A stretch of DNA of 64,000 bases from Gellertiella hungarica (GCF_014197145.1 NZ_JACIEZ010000001.1:806001-870000); one strand, 5' to 3'. Shown: positions 36,058 through 45,856, counted from the stretch's first letter. Translations and numbers: made by a program. Notes: generated by a model from the letters alone, not told the origin.

Positions 36058-36060
36058 GGG

Positions 36061-37095
36061 TCAACCCTTCAGCCTGAAGGGAATGCCGGAGATGAGGGCG
36101 CCGACATAGCGGCGCTTCTGGTAGAGACCGTTCAGGGAGACACGGCTGACCGCGGTCGGGCGCTTCATCGTTTCGGCAGTCAGCACCCCCGGCCGGGTGG
36201 TGACGGCAAGCGATACGCCGGCTTTTGTCGCGGCATCGAATTCGCGCGTTCCCACGGAGCAGGCGGTGCCGTAGGGATAGGCAAGGCAGGTGGCCTTTCG
36301 CCCGCCATAACGGCCCGCCATCTCCATCGACGCCTCGATCTCGTGAGAGAGCTGGGCCTCCGGCACGCGGGAAAGAACCGGATGGGTGAGCGTGTGGCCC
36401 CCGTAGCGGACGAGGGGGTCCTGCTCTGCCAGCTCCCGCAGCTCGGTTTCGGTCATGACCTCCCGGTCGACGATGCCCGTGGGGTCGACACCCGCCCGAA
36501 GGGCCGCTTCGTCCAGACGTTCGGTGACGCGCGTCTGGTCTCCGCCATTGACGGCCGCGCACAGCCGGTTGAAGGCATCCACCTTTTGCGCGTGGCTCTC
36601 CGCAGGCAGGCGCTCCCGCCCCTTGCCGAGGTCGATCTCCAGCCGGTCCACCCTGTTGAGCAGGGCGCCCGCCGTCTCCCACCACAGGGTAACCTTGCGG
36701 TCGACAAAGCCGGGGGTGACGAAGATGGTGTAAGGGATCGCGTGGCGTCGGAAGATCGGGGCTGCATGGACGCGGTTGTTGCGGTAGCCGTCGTCCAGCG
36801 TGAAAGCCACGAAGCGGCGCCTGTCGCCGGGGTCCGCCAGGCGGTGCGGCAGGTCTTCCAGGGCGATCGGGGTCAATCCTGCCGCGAGGCATTCCTCCAC
36901 CACTGCTTGCAGGAACTCCGGCGTGACCTCCAGATGGCCATTCGGCTCGAAAGCCTGCGGGGTTCGGGGGCGGACATGGTGCAGCGTGAAGATCAGACCG
37001 CGTCCTGCTGCCGCTGGCATGAGCTTGCCAAGCCGGAGCGCCGATATCGCCTCCAGCCCACCGATGATGGCAGCTTGCTTCAGTAGGTTCTTCAA
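36061..37095 (-). CDS. polysaccharide deacetylase (NodB-homology, CE4)
   Basis: A 344-residue deacetylase. The CE4 motifs are VAFTLDDGYRNN (metal-binding Asp pair) and YGGHTLTHPVLSR (metal-binding His pair). Such enzymes remove N- or O-acetyl groups from wall or surface polysaccharides. No signal peptide is visible. It is not next to nodulation genes and lacks their context, so I do not call it nodB. The gene ends three bases from the convergent DUF418 gene. Confidence 0.88.
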   Translation of the reverse strand: MKNLLKQAAIIGGLEAISALRLGKLMPAAAGRGLIFTLHHVRPRTPQAFEPNGHLEVTPEFLQAVVEECLAAGLTPIALEDLPHRLADPGDRRRFVAFTLDDGYRNNRVHAAPIFRRHAIPYTIFVTPGFVDRKVTLWWETAGALLNRVDRLEIDLGKGRERLPAESHAQKVDAFNRLCAAVNGGDQTRVTERLDEAALRAGVDPTGIVDREVMTETELRELAEQDPLVRYGGHTLTHPVLSRVPEAQLSHEIEASMEMAGRYGGRKATCLAYPYGTACSVGTREFDAATKAGVSLAVTTRPGVLTAETMKRPTAVSRVSLNGLYQKRRYVGALISGIPFRLKG

Positions 37096-37132
37096 TGGTC
37101 GGCCCAGGTCACGCTTTTGCGGCAGACTGACA

Positions 37133-37162
37133 TTGAAAGTTGTAACAGCGAGTAAATATAAA
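37133..37162 (+). promoter_or_regulatory. putative promoter of the RecD-like helicase
   Basis: TTGAAA (37133-37138) and TATAAA (37157-37162) lie 18 bases apart in an AT-rich stretch ahead of the helicase gene, giving a leader of about 85 bases. Confidence 0.55.
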
Positions 37163-37252
37163 CACTACATAGTTTCGCACCCGTCTCCGAAAATGAGTAC
37201 AAAACGGGAAAACCGCTTGCGTCCGCGAGCCGAATCCTGTCACGTCCCGCCC

Positions 37253-38380
37253 ATGCAATTCGCACCGCAGCAAGATGAAGCCCTCAAGGCGGTCTCCCGT
37301 TGGCTGAAGGAGGGTCGGCAGCCAGTATTCCGCCTTTTCGGCTATGCCGGAACGGGCAAGACGACGCTTGCGCGCCATTTTGCCGAGCATGTCGATGGGG
37401 ACGTGCTGTTTGCCGCCTTCACCGGCAAGGCCGCACAGGTGCTGCGCTCGCGCGGCGCGACGAATGCCAAGACCATCCACTCCCTGATCTACCGTCCGCG
37501 CGGGGAGGAAGAGGTGGAGGACGAGGAAACCGGCAAGACCTCCATTGCACCGATGTTCTCGATCAACCGGCAAAGCCCGCTGGCCAAGGCGGCGCTGATC
37601 GTGATCGACGAATGCTCGATGGTGGACGAGCAGCTTGGGCGCGACCTGATGAGCTTCGGCACGCCGATCCTGGTGCTCGGCGATCCCGGCCAGCTTCCGC
37701 CCGTCTCAGGGGGCGGCTTCTTCACCAACCAGGAGCCGGATTTCCTGCTGACGGAAATCCATCGTCAGGCGCGGGACAACCCGATCATCACGGTCGCGAT
37801 GGATGTCCGCGAGGGCAAGGAGCTGATGTATGGCGATTACGGCACCGTGCAGATCATCGGGCGGTCCGACGTCAACCAGGACATGGTGCTTTCGGCCGAT
37901 CAGGTTCTGGTCGGCACCAACAAGACCCGCCGCCGCTACAACCAGCGGCTTCGCCAGCTGAAGGGCTTCACATCCGAGTATCCGCAGTCCGGCGACAAGC
38001 TGGTCTGCCTGCGCAACGACCCGGCCAAGGGCCTGCTGAACGGATCGCTGTGGCAGGTCATGAGCTCCTCGCGCGAGACGGTGAAGCCCGGCATCAACCT
38101 CATGATCCGCCCCGAAGACGACGACATGGATCGCGGTGCGGCCAAGATCAAGCTGCTCAAGGCCGCCTTCGAGGAGAGCGACACGGAAATCCCCTGGACC
38201 ACCCGCAAGCGCTATGACGAGTTCGATTACGGCTATGCACTGACGGTGCACAAGGCGCAGGGTTCGCAGTGGAACAAGGTCGTGCTGTTCGATGAAAGCT
38301 GGGCCTTCCGCGACAGCCGGGAGCGCTGGCTCTATACCGCGATCACGAGGGCCGCGAAGGAACTCATCATCGTGCGTTGA
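37253..38380 (+). CDS. RecD/Pif1-like ATP-dependent DNA helicase
   Basis: A 375-residue SF1B helicase consisting of little more than the motor. Walker A is FGYAGTGKTTLARHFAEH, motif Ia TGKAAQVLRSRGA, Walker B VIDECSMVDEQLG, motif III LGDPGQLPPV, and motif V/VI YGYALTVHKAQGSQW ... TAITRAAKELIIV. It lacks the N-terminal extension of RecD and is not next to recB/recC, so it is a stand-alone RecD2-like or Pif1-like helicase. The ATG at 37253 gives a start directly before the Q-motif (FAPQQDEALKAV). Confidence 0.9.
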   Translation: MQFAPQQDEALKAVSRWLKEGRQPVFRLFGYAGTGKTTLARHFAEHVDGDVLFAAFTGKAAQVLRSRGATNAKTIHSLIYRPRGEEEVEDEETGKTSIAPMFSINRQSPLAKAALIVIDECSMVDEQLGRDLMSFGTPILVLGDPGQLPPVSGGGFFTNQEPDFLLTEIHRQARDNPIITVAMDVREGKELMYGDYGTVQIIGRSDVNQDMVLSADQVLVGTNKTRRRYNQRLRQLKGFTSEYPQSGDKLVCLRNDPAKGLLNGSLWQVMSSSRETVKPGINLMIRPEDDDMDRGAAKIKLLKAAFEESDTEIPWTTRKRYDEFDYGYALTVHKAQGSQWNKVVLFDESWAFRDSRERWLYTAITRAAKELIIVR

Positions 38381-38417
38381 GCCGCCCTTGCGTCTCGTTT
38401 CATGCAAAGAGGACTAG

Positions 38418-38451
38418 GCAGAGGGGGAGGGTCCGCCGTCTCCCCCTCTGC
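38418..38451. terminator. bidirectional hairpin between convergent genes
   Basis: A perfect 12-bp inverted repeat, GCAGAGGGGGAG (38418-38429) with CTCCCCCTCTGC (38440-38451), lies between the helicase and the convergent MerR gene. No T-run follows, so it may act with Rho or as an mRNA end stabiliser. Confidence 0.55.
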
Positions 38452-38463
38452 GCCTCGTCGGAA

Positions 38464-39150
38464 TTACTTGATGATTCCGAGAAGGACTGCCTTGGCGACC
38501 GCCTGGAAGCGGTTGTGCGCGTTGAATTTCTGGATGATGCCGGCTTCCAGTGCCTGAACCTCCCGAACCTCCATTGCCATGGACCGGGCGAGCCGTACCG
38601 GAGTGAGGCCCTCTGCCATCAGCTCCAGGCACTGGATTTCGAGCGGAGACAGCGCGCCGTCGCCCTCGTTGTCGTTGCCGGCCGCATGGGGATCCTCCGG
38701 CCGGTCCACCAGATGGGTGATCTGCTGCATCTGCCGGTGCACGGTCGACAGCGACGCCATCAGCTCCCGCTTGCGCACCATCAGCGCCTCCATGAAGAGG
38801 GCATCCGCCTCTTCCTGGCTGTCGGCCTGTTCCAGTTCGGCCATCAGTTCCTGGATCGTGGCGATGGGCATGCCCACTTCCCGCGCCAGCGTGATGATGG
38901 CCATCAGGTGCACGTCATGGGCATGGTAGACCCGCATCAGGCCAATGCGACCGGCCTTGATGAGATTCTTCTCCTCGTAGAAATGCAGGGTTCGGTGGGT
39001 GACGCCGAAGGCGTTGGCCATGTCGGCGATGGCAACGGGGCCTTCGGGCAGTCCTTCCGGAAGGCGAACGGCCGGCAAGAAGCGGGCGCGCCCCGGCTTT
39101 GCTTCGGGGGTATTCTCGCGATCCTCCGACCGCGCGTAGATTTCCCTCAT
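38464..39150 (-). CDS. MerR-LuxR fusion transcriptional regulator
   Basis: A 228-residue protein with two different DNA-binding domains. Residues about 39-145 are a MerR-type domain (AIADMANAFGVTHRTLHFYEEKNLI ... GLMRVYHAHDVHLMAIITLA) with its dimerisation helix. Residues 166-226 are a LuxR/GerE-type HTH (LSPLEIQCLELMAEGLTPVRLARSMAM ... NAHNRFQAVAKAVLLGII). The usual MerR effector domain is thus replaced by a second HTH. GGAGGTAAAGC precedes the ATG. Target and signal unknown. Confidence 0.88.
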   Translation of the reverse strand: MREIYARSEDRENTPEAKPGRARFLPAVRLPEGLPEGPVAIADMANAFGVTHRTLHFYEEKNLIKAGRIGLMRVYHAHDVHLMAIITLAREVGMPIATIQELMAELEQADSQEEADALFMEALMVRKRELMASLSTVHRQMQQITHLVDRPEDPHAAGNDNEGDGALSPLEIQCLELMAEGLTPVRLARSMAMEVREVQALEAGIIQKFNAHNRFQAVAKAVLLGIIK

Positions 39151-39560
39151 GCTTTACCTCCAATCGCGCCGGTCTTTCGAAGCCGATGCGGGTCCCAATG
39201 AATGGTTCCGCAGCCTGGGGGCGGGGCAGCGGTAACCGCCAGATACCTTACGTGTTGCTCTGGACAGCCCGGTCAAGGATACAAGTCTCGATTCATCCGA
39301 GTTACGCCTGTGCCGATTAGGAACATCTTAGTCAGAAAACTGTGCTGGGTAAGTGTTATTTATTATCCCTTTTTATTCGCCACTTCGTCTGTAAGCCTGC
39401 CGGAACGGTACCGGAGCCGGGAAGCCGGGAAATGCTTCCGGATCAACGGGATTGATGGATTTATTTCGCAAAGGCGTTGGCGTCGCCCGTTGCCTTCGCT
39501 TACAACACACAGGGTGGTCCGATGCACAGTCGGACGCGTATCTTCAACCGGAATGCTGCC
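39151..39560. other. 410-base intergenic region between the MerR-LuxR gene and pdxJ
   Basis: No convincing gene is seen. The middle (39300-39390) is AT-richer and probably holds the promoters of the two divergent genes, though no strong box pair stands out. A weak inverted repeat CCGGAA (39400-39405) / TTCCGG (39436-39441) is present. Confidence 0.5.
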
Positions 39561-40313
39561 ATGCCTGCAAAACTGTCCGTGAACCTGAACGCCATCGCCA
39601 TGCTGCGCAATCGCCGCGACCTTCCATGGCCGAGCGTGACGGGTCTGGGCCGGATCGCGCTGCAGGCGGGGGCAGCCGGATTGACGGTGCATCCGCGGCC
39701 GGACCAGCGGCATATCCGCTTCAGCGACCTGCCGGACATTCGCGCCCTGATCGATGACGAGTTCCCGCACGCCGAATTCAACATGGAAGGCTATCCCACA
39801 GAGGAGTTCCTGGCGCTGTGTGAGAAGAACCAGCCGGAGCAGGTGACGCTGGTGCCCGACGACCCGTCCCAGGCGACCTCGGATCATGGCTGGAACTTCC
39901 GCCAGAGCCTCGACGTGCTCAAGCCCGTGGTGAAGCGCCTCAAGAGCGGTGGCATGCGGGTCTCGCTGTTCGCGGACGGCGACGGCGACGCGGAGGCGGT
40001 TGCCCTTGCGCGCGAAACGGGCGCCGACCGCATCGAGCTCTACACCGGACCCTATGGCGGAACCTACGATCACCCCGACAAGGCCATCGAGGAAATTGCC
40101 CGGCTGGGCGCGACCGCCGATGCGGCCCATGCCATCGGTCTCGGCGTGAATGCCGGCCATGACCTGACCGTTGCCAACCTGCCGGCACTGGTGAAGCGGA
40201 TCCCCTATCTGGCGGAAGTGTCCATCGGCCATGGCCTCACGGCCGATGCGCTGGAATACGGAATGGCGGAAACCGTCCGGCGTTTCCGCCGGGCCTGCGG
40301 CGAGACCGTCTGA
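39561..40313 (+). CDS. pdxJ: pyridoxine 5'-phosphate synthase
   Basis: A 250-residue TIM-barrel enzyme that joins deoxyxylulose 5-phosphate and 3-amino-2-oxopropyl phosphate to make pyridoxine phosphate. Family patterns are clear: [76 protein letters not shown] and [17 protein letters not shown]. The start MPAKLSVN at 39561 matches the family N-terminus; the in-frame ATG at 39522 would add 13 residues. Convergent with the next gene, 12 bases apart. Confidence 0.96.
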   Translation: MPAKLSVNLNAIAMLRNRRDLPWPSVTGLGRIALQAGAAGLTVHPRPDQRHIRFSDLPDIRALIDDEFPHAEFNMEGYPTEEFLALCEKNQPEQVTLVPDDPSQATSDHGWNFRQSLDVLKPVVKRLKSGGMRVSLFADGDGDAEAVALARETGADRIELYTGPYGGTYDHPDKAIEEIARLGATADAAHAIGLGVNAGHDLTVANLPALVKRIPYLAEVSIGHGLTADALEYGMAETVRRFRRACGETV

Positions 40314-40325
40314 GGGAGATCGCCG

Positions 40326-40826
40326 CTATTCTTCGAGATGGTACTCGAAGTTGCAGCAGTCATCGCCCTGCATCAGCGTCTTGGTGCGGGATAGCTTGAT
40401 CCGCGGATCATAGCCGGTGCAGAAGACGCCATCCCTGTTGCACGACAAGAGATGACCGATCTTGCCGAGACCCATCTCCCGGTAGGTCTCGGCATAGCGG
40501 CAGCGCTTCACCGTGTAATGAAATTCGGTATCGGTGGCCTTTACGACGTCGATGACGAGGGCATCGTCCTGGGTCCAGAGTGTCTGCAGTTCCTGAAACG
40601 TCCTCAGATTGGTGCCGCCGGGGGTGCGTGCTGCAAAATCCTCTCCCGCCCGGATGGCCGCCTTGCGGATGGCGGCATCCAGGATGGCCTCGGCCTGCTG
40701 CTGGCCGATCGCTTCCACCATCTCCTCATAAATCGGCTTGATGATCCCGGCCTCTATGCGCCGGCGGGCCAGGATACCGATCTCTCCTTCGGTGGGCGAG
40801 GGGGTAGAGGTCGCTTCGTCGCTCAT
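40326..40826 (-). CDS. L-2-amino-thiazoline-4-carboxylate hydrolase family protein
   Basis: A 166-residue protein of the ATC hydrolase family (ILARRRIEAGIIKPIYEEM ... FHYTVKRCRYAETYREMGLGKIGHLLSCNRDGVFCTGYDPRIKLSRTKTLMQG, broken here by position). In pseudomonads the founding member opens L-ATC to N-carbamoyl-L-cysteine on the way to cysteine. The family is broad, so the substrate is not certain. GGAGG lies nine bases before ATG 40826. The upstream same-strand gene is an Asp/Glu-racemase family member, and ATC racemase is the first enzyme of that pathway, which makes a joint role plausible. Confidence 0.82.
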   Translation of the reverse strand: MSDEATSTPSPTEGEIGILARRRIEAGIIKPIYEEMVEAIGQQQAEAILDAAIRKAAIRAGEDFAARTPGGTNLRTFQELQTLWTQDDALVIDVVKATDTEFHYTVKRCRYAETYREMGLGKIGHLLSCNRDGVFCTGYDPRIKLSRTKTLMQGDDCCNFEYHLEE

Positions 40827-40896
40827 GAACATGTTCCTCCGCGAATGCTGCTGACGATCACTAGCGCGGAAGAGGGGAGAGAGGAAGCGCCCGGCC

Positions 40897-41610
40897 TCAG
40901 GCCGCGCGATCCCTGGCGCTATCCCGAAGAGCGAAATCCACCGCCGCACGGGCATGGATGGCGGTCGAATCGAAGCCCGGCAGCGGGAGCCGGTCCGGGT
41001 CGATGAGAAGGCAGATCTCCGTGCAGCCGAGGATGACGCTGTCTGCGCCGGCGTCCCGTGCGGTTTCGATCAGACCCATCATCCTGCCGCGGGAAGCATC
41101 GCTCACCACGCCGCAGCACAGTTCGCCGAAGATGATGTCATGCGCGAGCGTTCGCCCGTCCGCATCGGGGACCATGACGTCGATGCCGAGGCCCTTCATG
41201 CGCTCGGCATAGAAGCCGTGCTCCATCGTATAGCGGGTGGCAAGCAGCAGGGGACGGCGGCGTCCTGCCGCCTTCAGGCTGGCCGCCGTCTCGTCGATGA
41301 TGTGAATCAGCGGAACCGACAGGCGGGATGCCACGGCATCGGCGACCAGATGCATGGTGTTGGTGCAGATCAGCACGCAGGCTGCACCGCCCCGCTCCAG
41401 ATTGACCGCCACATCGCCGAGGCGCCGCGCGGCGTCATCCCACCGGCCGGCCTTCTGGAGGGCGACAATATCGGCGAAGTTGACCGAATGCATGAGGACT
41501 TCCGCCGAGGAAAGGCCGCCAAGCCGCTCGCGGACAGCCTCGTTGATTGCGCGGTAATACACCGCCGAGCTTTCGAAGCTCATGCCGCCGATAAGGCCGA
41601 TCGTCTTCAT
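40897..41610 (-). CDS. aspartate/glutamate racemase family protein
   Basis: A 237-residue two-domain racemase. The two catalytic cysteines are visible in VLICTNTMHLVAD and VILGCTEICLLIDPD; the N-terminus KTIGLIGGMSFESSAVYY is typical of YgeA-type broad-specificity racemases. It would interconvert D and L forms of an amino acid. The ATC hydrolase family gene follows after 70 bases, and an Lrp-type regulator is divergent 150 bases upstream, a common arrangement for amino-acid-responsive control. Confidence 0.92.
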   Translation of the reverse strand: MKTIGLIGGMSFESSAVYYRAINEAVRERLGGLSSAEVLMHSVNFADIVALQKAGRWDDAARRLGDVAVNLERGGAACVLICTNTMHLVADAVASRLSVPLIHIIDETAASLKAAGRRRPLLLATRYTMEHGFYAERMKGLGIDVMVPDADGRTLAHDIIFGELCCGVVSDASRGRMMGLIETARDAGADSVILGCTEICLLIDPDRLPLPGFDSTAIHARAAVDFALRDSARDRAA

Positions 41611-41760
41611 GTTGCCAGTCTCCCCGCAGGCCGTGTTGATTGATGCGACAAGTATGAGGCGTCAGCCATGCAAAGTGTTTGCAAATTTGCGCGCCTCTTG
41701 GCATCATCGCGCCGAAACGATGCGCATTATCGACAGGATGCGCAAAACAGGAGCGCCTGC

Positions 41761-42225
41761 GTGCTGGATGACCGTGATCAGAAGTTGCTGTTGTTGTTGC
41801 AGCGGGACGCGAGCCTCCCGGTGAGTGCGCTCGCCGAGAAGGTGGCGCTTTCGGTTTCCGCCTGCTCGCGGCGAATCCAGCGGCTCGAGGAGGAAGGGTA
41901 CATCGAGCGGCGGATCGCCGTGCTGAACCGGGGGCGGATGGGCGTGCCCACCACGCTCTTTGCGCTGATCAAGACCGCACATCATGCAGATGGCTGGATC
42001 GAGCAGTTCAAGAAGGTCATCGCCGACATCCCCGAGATCGTCGAGGCGCATCGGCTGACAGGCACCTATGACTACATCCTGAAACTGGTGCTCCCGTCCG
42101 TCGAACATTACGACGTGATCTACAAGCAGATCGTCCGGCGGATCGAGCTCTTCGACGTCTCCGCCTCCATTTCCATGGAGCGGATGAAGGAGGGGCTGGA
42201 GCTTCCGGCGGGCTATGCCCGCTGA
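41761..42225 (+). CDS. Lrp/AsnC family transcriptional regulator
   Basis: A 154-residue regulator. N-terminal HTH: LDDRDQKLLLLLQRDASLPVSALAEKVALSVSACSRRIQRLEEEGYI; C-terminal RAM domain (ADIPEIVEAHRLTGTYDYILKLVLPSVEHYD). The GTG at 41761 is the start: AGGAG lies seven bases upstream and the next residues begin the HTH. It is divergent from the racemase gene and may control the racemase/ATC-hydrolase pair in response to an amino acid. Confidence 0.93.
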   Translation: MLDDRDQKLLLLLQRDASLPVSALAEKVALSVSACSRRIQRLEEEGYIERRIAVLNRGRMGVPTTLFALIKTAHHADGWIEQFKKVIADIPEIVEAHRLTGTYDYILKLVLPSVEHYDVIYKQIVRRIELFDVSASISMERMKEGLELPAGYAR

Positions 42226-42231
42226 GGGTTC

Positions 42232-42663
42232 TCAGAAATGCTCGCCCGACCGGAAGGGGCCGAAACGCACGCCAGCCGCAACGAGATAGGCCGTCGACCA
42301 CCCGATCAGCAGGAATCCGTTCACGCCTTCCATGGCCGCAAGCAGGCGCCATTCATGCGCGGGCACCACATCTCCATAGCCAACGGTCGAGAAGGTGATG
42401 GTGGACAGATAAAGCGCTGTGGGAAACGTATCCACGACACCGACCACCAGATAGAAGGCGGCCCAGAGCCAGACTTCGACCGACAGGACCAGCAGCAGGC
42501 CAAGAACCACGCTGTTCATGGCAAGGATGCGGCTGCGGTGACCATGCAGGCGAAACCGCGCGGTGAGCCAGCCGATGGCGCGGCTGACGAAAATCAGGCC
42601 GAAAGTGTGGATGAAAACCGTCGCCGTGATGACGATGGTGCCGATCAGCAGGTTGAGGAACAC
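42232..42663 (-). CDS. small two-pore-helix potassium channel family protein
   Basis: A 143-residue membrane protein with an N-terminal TM helix and a pore module of two TM helices around the selectivity filter TVGYGD (residues 93-98). The filter is the canonical K+ sequence. No RCK/TrkA_N regulatory domain is attached. It ends seven bases from the convergent Lrp gene. Confidence 0.9.
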   Translation of the reverse strand: MFLNLLIGTIVITATVFIHTFGLIFVSRAIGWLTARFRLHGHRSRILAMNSVVLGLLLVLSVEVWLWAAFYLVVGVVDTFPTALYLSTITFSTVGYGDVVPAHEWRLLAAMEGVNGFLLIGWSTAYLVAAGVRFGPFRSGEHF

Positions 42664-42805
42664 GTCGTGGCTCCGGAACGGGCGCGTCTCCGGGACGCGA
42701 AAGGGACGGATCGCCCTATCTATAACAAGGCATTCGCCCGTGACCAGTGCTTTCGGTCGGGCAGGCGGCGAGGCCGGTCCGGCCCCGCCAGGAAGAATGC
42801 GTCCA

Positions 42806-43171
42806 TCATTCCGGTTTCGGAAGCGACTTGTCCTTGCTGCACTGGGAGATCTTCTTCTGGCTGAAGCTGTAGACGGCGGTAATCCGCTTGGCGGCGTGAT
42901 CGGCTTCCACCTTCATGCAGCCGCAGGCATAACCGTAGTTGCCGTTGCTGGCCACGTAATCGCCGGCGGAGATGTCGCCGATATTCTCCATGCCGAGCGC
43001 CTCGTTCTCCGAGCCCTGTTCGGAAAGGGTCCAGTCTCCGTCCCGGTCCAGCAGGTACCAGTTGCCGGGCGTGGGGTTCATGACCCAGCCGCAACGGTTT
43101 TCCGGTGCCGCCAGGGCGCTGGAGGCACCGAGGCCGATAAGGGCGGCGAGAGCGAGACGTATCGTCTTCAT
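42806..43171 (-). CDS. exported DUF4087-type protein
   Basis: A 121-residue protein with a Sec signal peptide (MKTIRLALAALIGLGASSALA). The mature part has conserved Cys residues and the pattern ENRCGWVMNPTPGNWYLLDRDGDWTLSEQG ... YACGCMKVEAD, matching DUF4087. Function unknown; periplasmic location expected. It follows another exported protein gene by 14 bases in the same direction. Confidence 0.82.
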   Translation of the reverse strand: MKTIRLALAALIGLGASSALAAPENRCGWVMNPTPGNWYLLDRDGDWTLSEQGSENEALGMENIGDISAGDYVASNGNYGYACGCMKVEADHAAKRITAVYSFSQKKISQCSKDKSLPKPE

Positions 43172-43185
43172 GCAGGCATTTCCTT

Positions 43186-43632
43186 TCAGTTGTTGATGCT
43201 GATGACGGCCCAGTGCGCTTCGTTGCAGGCGCTGTCATCACAGATGAGGTTCATCCAGACCGCGCCATTGCCCATGCCAACACCATCGCTGGAGACGATC
43301 AGGTCTCCATAGGTCATGGATTTGATGGCCTTGCGGACAGCGGGGGTGACGACCTCGTCCATGCGCTCCGCCAGCTCGTCCGCATCCGCGATCTCGCCAT
43401 TGGAGGTACGCAGCGGAAACTCCGTTACCTCCGCAAGCGCCGCGGCATCGCCATTCACGATGGCTTCGCGTGCGCTCAGCATGGGTTCGTCCAGATCGTC
43501 GGCAAAGCCGAGGACCTGTTCGATCCGGTCGTGGACGGCCATGTCGTCATCCGCCAGCGCGGGCATGGCGGCAAGGCAGGGCGAAACGAGGAGAGGGGCG
43601 GCGATAAGGGCAGCGATACGCAGGGCTTTCAT
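43186..43632 (-). CDS. exported protein of unknown function
   Basis: A 148-residue protein with a signal peptide (MKALRIAALIAAPLLVSPCLA). The mature region contains a possible SnoaL/NTF2-like pattern (AREAIVNGDAAALAEVTEFPL ... KAIKSMTYGDLIVSSDGVGMGNGAVWMNLICDDSACNEAHWAVISIN) with two cysteines near the end. I do not recognise a named family. The start at 43632 gives the signal peptide. It forms an operon with the DUF4087 gene. Confidence 0.75.
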   Translation of the reverse strand: MKALRIAALIAAPLLVSPCLAAMPALADDDMAVHDRIEQVLGFADDLDEPMLSAREAIVNGDAAALAEVTEFPLRTSNGEIADADELAERMDEVVTPAVRKAIKSMTYGDLIVSSDGVGMGNGAVWMNLICDDSACNEAHWAVISINN

Positions 43633-43878
43633 GGACAATCCTTGTCTTTGCGTTCTGGTCACACTGCCTCTGGAATAGCACGGGCTCGTCAATTCCGCGT
43701 GTCCCGCCCGCGCAAATTGCAGAGCCTCATCCTAGTCGTCCCCAACCATTCTTGTGCAACAAACTTTGGGGATTTCCGGCTGCTTCGACCGCCGCGGCAT
43801 CCGCTTCGGCAGGCACGTTCCTCCCCATCGAATGACCCCTTGACCCGGCCCGGCAAAAGGAGCATAAAGCGATGAACC

Positions 43879-43892
43879 GTACCGTACGGTAC
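43879..43892. promoter_or_regulatory. 14-bp palindrome ahead of a TetR gene
   Basis: GTACCGTACGGTAC is a perfect palindrome 30 bases before the TetR start at 43922. Its size and place suggest an autoregulatory operator. Confidence 0.55.
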
Positions 43893-43921
43893 TTAATCGA
43901 AAAGCCTGATCGAGCCCCGCC

Positions 43922-44557
43922 ATGACCGGTGATCCGAGGAGACAGCCAGAGTTTTCGCCCCGCCAGAGCGCGGTGCTGGAGGAAGCGCTGCGTCTGCTCG
44001 TCGCGGGCGGGGAAAAGGCCCTTACCACCGCCGGCGTTGCCCGGGCAGCGAATTGCTCCAAGGAAAGCCTCTACAAGTGGTTCGGCGATCGGGACGGCCT
44101 GCTCTCCGCCATGATCGCCTATCAGGCGAGCAAGGTGCGCACGCTGGAAACCGAGGGCGAGCGGCTGACCGCGGTGAGCCTGCGGGAGCGGCTCGAGACC
44201 TTTGCGCGGGATCTTCTGGCGGTGCTTTCGGGCGATGTCTCGCTGGCGCTGAACCGTCTGGCGATCGGTCAGGTCAGCCGCGAAAGCGCCAAGCTCGGCG
44301 AACTGCTGCGCGAGCGCGGCCGGCGGCAGATCGACCGGCGGGCGAGGGCGCTCCTGGATGCCGGTCAGCGCGCCGGGCTGCTCTTCTTCGGTGACGCGGA
44401 AGAGGCTTACCGCACGCTCTACGGCCTGATCGTGACCGATCTGCATGTGCGCATGCTGCTCGGCGAAGCGCCTGTGCGCGACGGGGAAAAGCGGGCTGAG
44501 AAGGCGGTCTCCGCCTTCCTCAAGCTCTATGGAACGGACAAGGTTTTGGCAGGCTGA
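43922..44557 (+). CDS. TetR family transcriptional regulator
   Basis: A 211-residue regulator. HTH: SAVLEEALRLLVAGGEKALTTAGVARAANCSKESLYKWFGDRDGLLSAMIAYQ. The variant SKESLYKWF recognition helix and the following DUF-like C-terminal domain (LETFARDLLAVLSGDVSLALNRLAI) resemble TetR proteins of the AefR-like group. It lies 97 bases before ilvC in the same direction. A hairpin GCATCCCGCC/GGCGGGATGC lies between them, so cotranscription is unclear. Confidence 0.88.
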   Translation: MTGDPRRQPEFSPRQSAVLEEALRLLVAGGEKALTTAGVARAANCSKESLYKWFGDRDGLLSAMIAYQASKVRTLETEGERLTAVSLRERLETFARDLLAVLSGDVSLALNRLAIGQVSRESAKLGELLRERGRRQIDRRARALLDAGQRAGLLFFGDAEEAYRTLYGLIVTDLHVRMLLGEAPVRDGEKRAEKAVSAFLKLYGTDKVLAG

Positions 44558-44581
44558 CCCGCCTGCCGGGAAAAGGAATCA

Positions 44582-44615
44582 GCATCCCGCCGCGCCACAG
44601 GCGGGCGGGATGCGG
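44582..44615 (+). terminator. hairpin between TetR gene and ilvC
   Basis: GCATCCCGCC pairs with GGCGGGATGC over about 10 bp, without a T-run. It could end the TetR message or sit in the ilvC leader. No leader peptide with branched-chain codons is seen, so this is not an attenuator like that of ilvIH. Confidence 0.4.
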
Positions 44616-44618
44616 TGA

Positions 44619-45674
<1,056 letters not shown>

Positions 45675-45727
45675 TCGGGGCTTGCCGATCCCGGTCATCT
45701 GATCCTGCAGGGCTGTCGCCCTGCGGG

Positions 45728-45788
45728 GGATCGTCAAGAACAAGCCGGTCGACAAGACCCGCAACTGATCGGGGCTTGCCGATGCCGG
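45728..45788 (+). pseudogene. duplicated 3' tail of ilvC
   Basis: Bases 45728-45788 repeat 45634-45694 with three mismatches in 61 bases. The copy contains the last codons of ilvC (KNKPVDKTRN and stop) and 20 bases beyond. It is a non-functional remnant, 94 bases after its source. Confidence 0.9.
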
Positions 45789-45806
45789 CACTTCCCTACC
45801 GAATGC

Positions 45807-45842
45807 GGCCTCCGCCATCCTGAATGGCGGGGGCCGTTTCTG
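45807..45842 (+). terminator. intrinsic terminator of ilvC
   Basis: GGCCTCCGCCAT (45807-45818) pairs with ATGGCGGGGGCC (45824-45835) with one T-G wobble, followed by GTTTCTGTTT. It lies beyond the duplicated tail. Confidence 0.8.
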
Positions 45843-45856
45843 TTTGAAGAGAGCAA

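Noticed and set aside
36061-37095. Polysaccharide deacetylase as a nodulation gene (nodB)
   Set aside because: Only the shared CE4 domain is present; there are no nodA/nodC neighbours or nod box, and the protein is longer than NodB.
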